From Chitinimonas koreensis (GTDB lineage Bacteria > Pseudomonadota > Gammaproteobacteria > Burkholderiales > Chitinimonadaceae): a stretch of 64,000 bases of DNA. Numbering within the stretch: the stretch's first letter is position 1; each line of letters begins with the position of its first letter. The position numbers were made by a program, and so were the translations under genes. The stretch lies in contig NZ_CP060704.1 in the NCBI RefSeq assembly GCF_014353015.1, positions 4,551,001 to 4,615,000 of the forward strand. The letters are read 5' to 3'. Shown piece by piece: positions 26,095-33,266 of this stretch. The notes beneath the pieces were generated by a model, which worked only from the letters and a program-made list of their open reading frames with translations, was not told the DNA's origin and did not search any database.

Positions 26095-26634
26095 TCACTG
26101 CGCCGCTTCGGGCTTGGCGTCGGCGGTCTCGGCGCCCTTGGGCGCGGCCTCGTCCTCGATCTTGTAGGCCGGGTCGCCGACCCAGCGGCCCAGGTCCTTG
26201 CCGATGGCGACGGCGCAGCGGTCGAGGATCGAGCAGGTGCCCTTGAAGCCGCCCCACATGCCGCCGGTCGACCAGCGGTTGATGCGGGTCTGCCGCACCA
26301 CCTTGCCGCGTTCGAGCAGTTCGGCGTTCACGGTGATGGCCTTCGGGCCGCTCCAGCCACCGCCGCCGACGCCGAGCACGTGGGTGATCTGCAGACGCAG
26401 CACCGAGGCGTCGCCGGCATCGGCGCCGGCCGCCACGGTGGCCTCGCCCTTGTTGCGGCGCTTGAGCACCGGGGCGACGCGGCTGGCCAGCATCTGCTCG
26501 ATCTTGCACTCCTCCTTGACCTTGTCGACCACGCCGGCGCTGGGGTGGTAGGTGACCGGAGTCTCCAGCACGACGTCGCTGGCGGAGGCGAAGGTGGCGA
26601 GGGCGCAGAGGCCGAGCAGCGCGGTTGTCTTCAT
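26095..26634 (-). CDS. Secreted protein of unknown function
   Basis: The product is 179 aa with a signal peptide (MKTTALLGLCALATFASA). The mature protein has two cysteines likely to pair (EECKIEQML and GTCSILDRCAVAIG), a glycine-rich stretch LGVGGGGWSGPKAITVNAEL and a charged Ala/Glu/Lys tail. I do not recognise it. It lies 41 bp upstream of the 145-aa secreted protein gene on the same strand, so the two are probably co-transcribed. Confidence 0.7.
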   Translation of the reverse strand: MKTTALLGLCALATFASASDVVLETPVTYHPSAGVVDKVKEECKIEQMLASRVAPVLKRRNKGEATVAAGADAGDASVLRLQITHVLGVGGGGWSGPKAITVNAELLERGKVVRQTRINRWSTGGMWGGFKGTCSILDRCAVAIGKDLGRWVGDPAYKIEDEAAPKGAETADAKPEAAQ

Positions 26635-26777
26635 CGTTGATTCCTGGGCGGGTGGATATGGGCAAGCGTTACCCGATCGGCATAAGCCGGCCGGGCTCGC
26701 AGCCTTATAGCCGAATACGCCGGGAAGGGCACGCGCACGATTACCAAACCGGTGGTGCGCCCCGCGGCGGCCCGCCG

Positions 26778-27185
26778 CTATTTCAAGGCCGCCTTGTTGA
26801 TCTGGGCGATCAGGTTGCTGATCCAGCGGTTGTAGTTCGGATGGATTTCCGCCTGCTCGCCGGTCTTCTCGTAGTTCATGTTCTGGCTGCCCAGGTACTT
26901 GATCTGGTACTTGTCGGCGTCGTAGGCCACCTCGATCGTCACTTCGTGCTTGCCCTGCTTGTTGTAGGTCAGGACCAGCCGGCCGGGCTCCTGCTTGCTG
27001 ACCATCCAGCCGAGCCGGAGCGCGCCTTCGACGATGGCGGCCCGCACCGCCTCGGCGGTCTGCGGCTGGCCGGTGGCCGCGCTCAGCTGCACCGGCGCCG
27101 GCTCGATCAGCGGCGCCTGGCGGGCCGCGGCCGGGGCAGCGGCGAAGGCCAGCACCAGTCCGGCAAGAATCAATCCACGTTTCAT
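26778..27185 (-). CDS. Small secreted protein of unknown function
   Basis: The product is 135 aa with a signal peptide (MKRGLILAGLVLAFAAAPAAA). The mature part appears as an alpha/beta domain: AEAVRAAIVEGALRLGWMVSK, then RLVLTYNKQGKHEVTIEVAY and YQIKYLGSQNMNYEK, resembling small lipoprotein-like domains of unknown role. It starts 44 bp after the APE ketosynthase stop on the same strand and may be the tail of that long transcript. An AGGAG-like site is present before its ATG. Confidence 0.72.
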   Translation of the reverse strand: MKRGLILAGLVLAFAAAPAAARQAPLIEPAPVQLSAATGQPQTAEAVRAAIVEGALRLGWMVSKQEPGRLVLTYNKQGKHEVTIEVAYDADKYQIKYLGSQNMNYEKTGEQAEIHPNYNRWISNLIAQINKAALK

Positions 27186-27228
27186 GAAAACACTCCTCTC
27201 AAAGGTATGGACAGGCGCCGGGCCTGGA

Positions 27229-28458
27229 TCACCAGCGCTTGAAGATCAGCGAGGTGTTGATCCCGCCGAAGGCGAAGTTGTTGCTCATCACGATGTCGGT
27301 CTCGATCCGCCGGCCCTCGCCGGTGACGTAGTCGAGCGCGCCGCAGCGCGGGTCGACGGTCTCGAGGTTCAGCGTCGGCGCGAACCAGCCGCTGCGCATC
27401 ATCTCGATGCTCATCCAGGCCTCCAGCGCGCCGCAGGCGCCCAGCGTGTGGCCCATGTAGCTCTTGAGCGAGGAGATCGCCACCCGCTCGCCGAACACCG
27501 ACTGGGTCGCCTGGGTCTCGGCAACGTCGCCCTGGTCGGTGGCGGTGCCGTGGGCGTTGACGTAGGCGATGTCGCTCGGCGCGAGCCTGGCGTCGTCGAG
27601 CGCCAGCCGCATCGCCACCGCCATGGTGTCGGCGTTCGGATGGGTGACGTGGCGGCCGTCGCTGTTGGTGCCGTAGCCGATCACCTCGGCCAGGATGGTG
27701 GCGCCGCGGGCGCGCGCATGCTCGAGCTCTTCCAGCACGAAGGTGCAGGCGCCCTCGCCCAGCACCAGGCCGTCGCGCTCGGCGTCGAACGGCCGCGGCG
27801 TCAGCTCGGGCGTGCCGTTGTGCTTCACGCTGGTGGCGAACAGGGTGTCGAACACCGCCGCCTCGGTGGCGTCGAGCTCCTCGGCGCCGCCGGCCAGCAT
27901 GGCCACCTGCTTGCCCGACTGGATCATCTCGTAGGCGTAGCCCAGGCCCTGGCTGCTGCTGGTGCAGGCGCTGGTGGTGGTGACGATGCGGCCGGTGATG
28001 CCGAAGAACACCCCGATGTTGACCGCCGCGGTGTGCGCCATCATGCGGATGTAGGTGGTGGCGGTGATGCCCTCGACCGTCTTCTCGACGATCATGCGGC
28101 CGAAGTCGCCCATATTGGCCGGCGTGCCCGAGCACGAGCCGTAGGCGATGCCCATGCGGCCGCTCTTCACCAGCGGGTCGTCCAACAGGCCCGCGTCGAT
28201 CAGCGCCAGCTCGCTGGCGCGCGTCGCCATCAGCGCCACCCGGCCCATGCTGCGGGTGGTCTTGCGGTTGTAGCGCTCGGCCGGCAGCTCGAACGGCGCG
28301 GCCGGCACGCCGACGTGGGTGTTGAGGCCGTCGTAGACCATCCAGTCGCTCATCACCTGCACCGCGTTCCGCCGCGCGCGCAGCCGCGCCTCGACGGTGG
28401 CCCAGTCGTGTCCCAGCGGGCTGATCGCGCCGACTCCGGTAATCACTACGCGCTTCAT
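27229..28458 (-). CDS. APE cluster beta-ketoacyl-ACP synthase (ketosynthase)
   Basis: The product is 409 aa, a FabF-type ketosynthase with the full catalytic triad: Cys in TTTSACTSSSQGLGYA, His in AYVNAHGTATDQGD and His in KSYMGHTLGACGALEA, plus NNFAFGGINTSLIF at the end. In aryl polyene clusters two ketosynthases extend the conjugated chain with malonyl units; this one matches the ApeR-like type by position at the end of the operon. Its start overlaps the stop of the ketoreductase gene by four bases. Confidence 0.9.
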   Translation of the reverse strand: MKRVVITGVGAISPLGHDWATVEARLRARRNAVQVMSDWMVYDGLNTHVGVPAAPFELPAERYNRKTTRSMGRVALMATRASELALIDAGLLDDPLVKSGRMGIAYGSCSGTPANMGDFGRMIVEKTVEGITATTYIRMMAHTAAVNIGVFFGITGRIVTTTSACTSSSQGLGYAYEMIQSGKQVAMLAGGAEELDATEAAVFDTLFATSVKHNGTPELTPRPFDAERDGLVLGEGACTFVLEELEHARARGATILAEVIGYGTNSDGRHVTHPNADTMAVAMRLALDDARLAPSDIAYVNAHGTATDQGDVAETQATQSVFGERVAISSLKSYMGHTLGACGALEAWMSIEMMRSGWFAPTLNLETVDPRCGALDYVTGEGRRIETDIVMSNNFAFGGINTSLIFKRW

Positions 28459-29186
28459 CCGATCATCCCCCCGTTCACCGAAATCACCTGCCGCGTGATG
28501 TACGCGGCGTCCTCGCCCAGCAGGAAGGCGACCGTGGCGGCCACCTCCTCCGGCTTGCCCATGCGCTTGGCCGGGATCAGCTTCATCGCCTCTTCGAGCA
28601 CCTGCGGCTCGACCATCTCGGTGTCGATCAGGCCCGGCGCCACGCAGTTGACCGTGATGGCGCGGCTGGCCAGCTCGGCCGCCAGCGCCTTGGTGGCGCC
28701 GATGATGCCGGCCTTGGCCGCGCTGTAGTTGACCTGGCCGCGGTTGCCGATCAGGCCCGACACCGAGGCCAGCGTGACGATGCGGCCCGGCTTGCGGCGC
28801 CGCACCAGCGGCATGGTCAGCGGGTGCAGCACGTTGTAGAAGGCGTCCAGATTGGTATGGATCACCGCGTCCCACTCGGCCGCCGGCATGGCCGGAAAGG
28901 CGTTGTCGCGCGCGATGCCGGCGTTGCACACCACGCCGTAGTAGCAGCCGTGCGCCTCGACGTCGGCCAGCAGCGCCTCGGCCGTCGCCGCGCGGTCGGC
29001 CACGTCGAACTGCAGCACGCGGACTGCGCGGCCCAGCGCGCGGATTTCTCCGGCCACCGCCTCGGCCTCGTCGATGCGGCTGCGGCAATGCAGCACCAGG
29101 TCGTAGCCCTCGCGCGCGAGCCGAAGCGCGATGGCGCGGCCGATGCCGCGGCTGGAGCCGGTGACCAGCACGGTCTTGTCGTTCAT
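28455..29186 (-). CDS. APE cluster 3-oxoacyl-ACP reductase (FabG-like)
   Basis: The product is 243 aa, a short-chain dehydrogenase. It shows the NADP-binding VLVTGSSRGIGRAIALRL, CNAG in GVVCNAGIARD, and the active site SVSGLIGNRGQVNYSAAKAG (Ser, Tyr, Lys). It reduces the 3-keto group during polyene extension (ApeQ-like). Two ATGs are possible; 29186 is preferred because it gives the normal FabG start, MNDKTVLVTG. Neither has a strong ribosome-binding site; the upstream region is a repeat. Confidence 0.9.
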   Translation of the reverse strand: MNDKTVLVTGSSRGIGRAIALRLAREGYDLVLHCRSRIDEAEAVAGEIRALGRAVRVLQFDVADRAATAEALLADVEAHGCYYGVVCNAGIARDNAFPAMPAAEWDAVIHTNLDAFYNVLHPLTMPLVRRRKPGRIVTLASVSGLIGNRGQVNYSAAKAGIIGATKALAAELASRAITVNCVAPGLIDTEMVEPQVLEEAMKLIPAKRMGKPEEVAATVAFLLGEDAAYITRQVISVNGGMIG

Positions 29187-29267
29187 CCCTGTATTACCCC
29201 GTTGCAATTCATTCATTTATTCGTCGTTTCGATTCGTATCGTTCTTCTACGGCCTGAATCGGTGTTG

Positions 29268-29355
29268 TAGGTCGGAATCTATTCCGGCATCGCTCTTTTT
29301 CACGTCCGCCGGCGCCTTTTATTCACCTTGCCGCCGGAATGCAATTCCGACCTGC
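29268..29355. repeat. GTAGGTCGGAAT inverted repeat
   Basis: GTAGGTCGGAAT (29268-29279) and its inverse ATTCCGACCTGC (29344-29355) enclose further AATxxATTCCG sequence. The right part encodes the last residues of the upstream ketosynthase-dehydratase fusion, so the repeat has entered its 3' end. Confidence 0.75.
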
Positions 29356-31169
29356 AAAACCGTTCCGAACGGCAGCGCGGTTGCAGCGGATCGATCCCGC
29401 CGCGGACGACATTCCAGGTTCATCTCACCCTCCCCGCCAAGGAATTGCAGCGCATCGTCCGGCTCGAACACCGTCAGCGCCGCGGTGGCCACCGTCTCGC
29501 CGGCGATCTCGATGCGGCAGTCGAACTGGCCCAGGCCGTTGTCGGCGCGGAATTCCTGCCGCACCGCCACGCGCAGCACCTGGCCCGAACGGAATACCGG
29601 CACGCTGCACGCATAGCGCCGGCTGCCGAGCAGGAAGCCGACCTTGGGCGCCTCGCCGCGCTGGCGCGCCTGCCAGCCGGCCCAGGCCGCCACCGCCTGC
29701 GCCATGTACTCGATGCCGACCCAGGCGCCGACGCCGTCGTCGCCGCAGAACAGCCCGCCCGGCCGGATGTCGACCTCGGCCACGAAGTGCTCGCCGTCGC
29801 CTTCGATCGCGCGGTCCAAGAGGCTCATGGCGCCGGCGTGCGGCACCAGCTCGGCGATCGGGTAGTCGGCGGCGGCACGACGTGCCGTCGCGGCGCGAGA
29901 CACCACCGTGGAGCGAGGCGCCGTCGTCGTACCGTCCTCCGGCACCGCGCCCGCGGCCTCGTCGGCCCGCCCCGCCGCCTCGTCGCGCACCCGCTCCAGC
30001 ACCAGCGCGGCATTGCTGCCGCCGAAGGCGAAGGAATTGCTCAGCGCGTAGTCGAGCGGCCGGCCCAGCGCCTGGCCGGGCTGCACCAGGTTCAGCGCCG
30101 GCAGCGCCGGGTCGGCCGCGCCGTCCCACCAGTGCGGCGGCAGCCGTCCCTGCGGATTGTCGGTCAGCGCCAGCCAGCACAGCGCCGCCTCGAGCGCACC
30201 GGCCGCGCCCAGCGTGTGGCCGGTCAGCGGCTTGGTCGAGCTGGCCGGCAGCGCTTCGCCGAACAGCTCGCGCACCGCCAGGCTCTCCATCGCGTCGTTC
30301 TGCGGCGTGGCGGTGCCGTGCAGGTTCAGGTAGTCGATCGCGGCCGGCGCCACGCCGGCCTGCTCGAGCGCCGCGCGCATGGCGGCCAGCGCGCCGCGGC
30401 CGTCGGGCGCCGGCGCCGAGATATGGTGGGCGTCCGAGCTCTCGCCCCAGCCGGCCAGCCGTACCGGGCCCGGCTCGGTGCCGAGCAGGAACAGCGCGGC
30501 GCCCTCGCCGATGTTGATGCCGTGGCGGTTGGCGCTCATCGGGTTGCAGCGCTCGGCGCTGACCGATTCCAGCGCCGAGAAGCCGGCCACGGTGAAGGCG
30601 CACAGCGAATCGGCCCCGCCGGCGATCACCGCGTCGCACAGGCCGGCGCGCAGCAGCCGCGCGGCGCTGGCCAGCGCCTTGGCGCTCGACGAGCAGGCGG
30701 TCGACAGCACGATGGCCGGGCCGGACAAGCCCAGGTATTCGGCCAGCATCAGGGCCGGCGAGCCCATCTCCTGCTGGCCGATGTGGAAATCGGCGTCGAG
30801 CGCGCCGTCGCGCTGCAAGGCGGCGACCGCGCGCTCCGATTCGCCGATGCCCGAGGTGCTGGTGCCGAGCACCACGCCGACCCGCGCCGCGCCGTGGCGC
30901 GCGATGGCGGCGTCGACCGCCGGCCGGATCTGCGCCAGCGCGGTCAGCAGCAGCGCGTTGTTGCGGCTGCGATGGGCGAGCGGCAGGCCGGCCAGGTCGG
31001 CCAGCGGCGCGGTCACGGCGCCGAGATGCAGCGTGCGGCCCGGCAGCAGCCCGGCCAGCGGCGCGACGCCGGAAGGCGCCTCGGCGAACAGCGCGGCGCG
31101 CACTTCGTCGACGCCGGCGCCGAGTGCGCAGACCAGGCCGAGCCGGTTCAGGTAGATCGCTTGGGTCAA
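29319..31169 (-). CDS. APE cluster ketosynthase fused to a hot-dog dehydratase
   Basis: The product is about 616 aa. Residues 1-400 are a ketosynthase with the triad Cys in IVLSTACSSSAKAL, His in LNLHGTATPQND and His in KPLTGHTLGAAGALEA. An Ala/Arg/Thr-rich linker (about 400-435) follows, then an ApeP-like dehydratase beginning DYPIAELVPHAGAMSLLDRA with GIEYMAQAVAAW (to about 583), and a tail encoded by a repeat. In most APE clusters these are two genes. The start is taken as TTG at 31169: GGAGG stands seven bases before it and the TTGA overlaps the lipoprotein stop. No stop occurs in any of the three frames across the linker, so simple frameshift does not readily explain the fusion. Confidence 0.85.
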   Translation of the reverse strand: MTQAIYLNRLGLVCALGAGVDEVRAALFAEAPSGVAPLAGLLPGRTLHLGAVTAPLADLAGLPLAHRSRNNALLLTALAQIRPAVDAAIARHGAARVGVVLGTSTSGIGESERAVAALQRDGALDADFHIGQQEMGSPALMLAEYLGLSGPAIVLSTACSSSAKALASAARLLRAGLCDAVIAGGADSLCAFTVAGFSALESVSAERCNPMSANRHGINIGEGAALFLLGTEPGPVRLAGWGESSDAHHISAPAPDGRGALAAMRAALEQAGVAPAAIDYLNLHGTATPQNDAMESLAVRELFGEALPASSTKPLTGHTLGAAGALEAALCWLALTDNPQGRLPPHWWDGAADPALPALNLVQPGQALGRPLDYALSNSFAFGGSNAALVLERVRDEAAGRADEAAGAVPEDGTTTAPRSTVVSRAATARRAAADYPIAELVPHAGAMSLLDRAIEGDGEHFVAEVDIRPGGLFCGDDGVGAWVGIEYMAQAVAAWAGWQARQRGEAPKVGFLLGSRRYACSVPVFRSGQVLRVAVRQEFRADNGLGQFDCRIEIAGETVATAALTVFEPDDALQFLGGEGEMNLECRPRRDRSAATALPFGTVLQVGIAFRRQGE

Positions 31170-31785
31170 GGTACGGCCTCCACGCCGGACGGACTCGATT
31201 CGATGGTCAGGCGGTAGCCCTCGCGGCGGTTTTCCAGCACCACCGTCGCGGCGGCGCCGGCAGCGGTGCGGCTCACCGTCAGCACCGGCACGCCGTCGGC
31301 CAGCAGGCGGCGGCCGTCGGCGCCGTCCTCCAGCGTCCAGCCGGCCGGCAGGGCGGCGCGCAGCCGCTCGGCCGGCCAGTAGACCAGTTCGATGTCGCGC
31401 AGCACGCGCGCCGCGTCGACCTCGGCCGGCAGGCGCGGATGGCGCTCGACTGCCAGCTGGCGGCCGTCCCAGGCCAGCGTCAGGATGCGCTGGCCGAGCG
31501 CGAAGCCGGCCAGCCGCACCGATTCGCCGTCGATCTCGAGCAGCGCCTCGATCGGCTGGGCGCCGCTGGGGCGGCCGTCGAGCCGGGCGAAGTCGAGCCG
31601 CTGGGCCAGGCTCAGGCTGCCGCCGAAGTCGGCCGGGGCGAGCTGCAGCGGCGGCAGGTCGGGCAGCGTTGGACGCTGCGGCTGTTGGGCACAGCCGGCG
31701 AGCAGGAAAGCCGTGAAAAGTGAAACGTGAAAGGTGAAACGCGGGATCGCGCCGCTGCGCGGCGCAGGCCGTTTCGGTGCGGCAT
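31166..31785 (-). CDS. APE cluster DUF3261 outer-membrane lipoprotein, 5' end rebuilt by a repeat, probable frameshift
   Basis: The lipobox FLLAGCAQQ opens the mature protein, which continues LAQRLDFARLDGRPSGAQPI, RILTLAWDGRQLAVERHPRL and TLEDGADGRRLLADGVPVL, the DUF3261 pattern found in aryl polyene clusters, where it belongs to the export apparatus. No start codon fits the lipobox frame directly. If one base is restored in the GGG run at 31743-31745, an ATG at 31785 reads MPHRNGLRRAAARSPR followed by FTFHVSLFTAFLLAGC, a normal lipoprotein signal of about 206 aa in total. The hydrophobic part is then encoded by the heptads of repeat copy E. The reading is an inference. Confidence 0.7.
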
Positions 31786-31950
31786 GGCCGCCAAGCGGCA
31801 GCGCGATGCCGAGGCAGGCCGCGAAACGCGAAAGATGAACGGCGACGCGCGACCCGCGCGTTGCCGTGCGGAGCTTCCGCGCAGCCTCGCCGCACCACGT
31901 TTCACCCAAGCCGCGCAGCGGCGCGTCACGTTTCACGTTTCGCTCCTTCG
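31709..31950. repeat. GTGAAA-heptad inverted repeat element, copy E
   Basis: The left arm 31709-31762 is GTGAAA heptads plus GCCGCTGCGCGGC; the right arm 31912-31950 is GCCGCGCAGCGGCG plus TTTCAC heptads, with an extra TTTCAC block near 31900. It spans the start of the lipoprotein gene and the last codons of the methyltransferase gene, whose TGA is in a heptad (31933-31935). Confidence 0.75.
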
Positions 31951-33027
31951 CGCGTCGCTGCGACCGAAGCGCAGCAAGGAGTGGCAGTAGCCGATGTCGT
32001 CGCGCGCGGTCAGCAGCGTCAGGCCGGCCGCCTCGCACAGCCGCACGTAATCGCCGCTCTGGTAGATCTTGCTGTTGCCGCTGGCCAGCGCGGTGAAGTA
32101 CGGCGAGGTGTTGATCAGGCAGTAGGCGGCGATGTCGTAGCGCTGGCGGTCCCAGAAGGTGTCCATGATCAAGAGCTGGCCGCCCGGCGCCAGCGCCGCC
32201 ACCGCGCGCGCCAGGATGCTGGCGATCACCGGCTCGCTGAAGCAGCTGAGGAACTGGCTCATCCAGATCACGTCCATGCCGGCCGGGAAGGCGGCGGCCG
32301 GGTCGAGCATGTCGACCGGGTGCAGTTGCGCGCGCGCCGAGAGGCCGGCCTCGGCCAGGTTCGCCTCGGCCAGCGCCAGCTGCTGCGGCAGGTCGACCAG
32401 ATGCAACTGCACCGTGCCGTGGTAGCCGAGCGCGGCGCGGCTGAACTTGCCGGTATTGGCGCCGACGTCCATCACCCGCCGCGGCGCGGTGGCGAACACG
32501 TCGGGCAGGATGGCCGGGAAGGAGGCGTCGGAATAATGGTGGTCGAAGGCGAACCAGCTGGTGCGCGCCGGCTCGGGCAGCTCGGCCAGGCCCTGGTACA
32601 GCGTCGGCCAGTCGCCGAGCGCGGCGAGGCCGTGCGGCTTCTCCTCGTCGAGCGAGCGGTCGAGCGCATGCAGGCCCTGGTAGCAGACGTCGTGGACGAA
32701 ATCGAGATTGATCTGGGTGGTGGCGTCGCTGAGCACGCAGAAGCCGGCCTTGTCGAGCGCGTAGCGGCCGTCGGCCAGCCGCACCACGCCGCAGGACAGG
32801 CAGGACTCCAGCACCACCTTGAGCGCGTAGGCGGTCCAGCGGCCGTCGGCGGCGAGCGCCTCGAGCGTCAGCCCGGCCGCGCCGGCCTCGGCCAGCGCCT
32901 GCAGCATGCCGCGCTTCCATGCATAGCGGACGCACTGGAACACGACCGGCCCGAAGGCGATCTTCTGCGCCTCGAAGCGCGCGTCGAAGGCGGTCTGGCG
33001 GGCGGGGGAGAAAGTTTTATCGAGCAT
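31933..33027 (-). CDS. APE cluster SAM-dependent methyltransferase
   Basis: The product is 364 aa. An N-terminal helical, winged-helix-like part (LEALAADGRWTAYALKVVLE) precedes a Rossmann methyltransferase domain with the SAM motif RRVMDVGANTGKFSRAAL, then LHLVDLPQQLALAEAN and MDVIWMSQFLSCFSEPVI. This O-methyltransferase-like build fits the ApeB-type gene of aryl polyene clusters, which methylates the aryl head group. Both ends are set by repeats: copy F begins 6 bp before the ATG and copy E gives the stop codon. No clear ribosome-binding site is visible. Confidence 0.85.
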   Translation of the reverse strand: MLDKTFSPARQTAFDARFEAQKIAFGPVVFQCVRYAWKRGMLQALAEAGAAGLTLEALAADGRWTAYALKVVLESCLSCGVVRLADGRYALDKAGFCVLSDATTQINLDFVHDVCYQGLHALDRSLDEEKPHGLAALGDWPTLYQGLAELPEPARTSWFAFDHHYSDASFPAILPDVFATAPRRVMDVGANTGKFSRAALGYHGTVQLHLVDLPQQLALAEANLAEAGLSARAQLHPVDMLDPAAAFPAGMDVIWMSQFLSCFSEPVIASILARAVAALAPGGQLLIMDTFWDRQRYDIAAYCLINTSPYFTALASGNSKIYQSGDYVRLCEAAGLTLLTARDDIGYCHSLLRFGRSDARRSET

Positions 33028-33032
33028 AAGGT

Positions 33033-33266
33033 CCGTGAAAAGTGAAAGGTGAAACGTGAAAGGTGGTTCGCCGCATCGCGGCTCAAGTGAAGCCTTCGGC
33101 AACTACTTTGCGGTGCGGCTGCGCCGCCCGAGTTCCCGTGTCGCGTTTCATTCCTCCCCGTTTCCGATTTCAGAGTCCCGCACCCATCAAAAGCGGCGCA
33201 GCCGCACCCCGACCACCCGCCGCCAGGCATAAACACGTTTCACATTTCACGTTTCACCTTTCACGG
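33033..33266. repeat. GTGAAA-heptad inverted repeat element, copy F
   Basis: The left arm 33033-33090 has four GTGAAA heptads then GCCGCATCGCGGC; the right arm 33233-33266 has four TTTCAC heptads. About 140 bp between them carry further short palindromes and no gene. It separates the exporter and methyltransferase genes inside the APE operon and supplies the exporter's stop codon. Confidence 0.75.
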
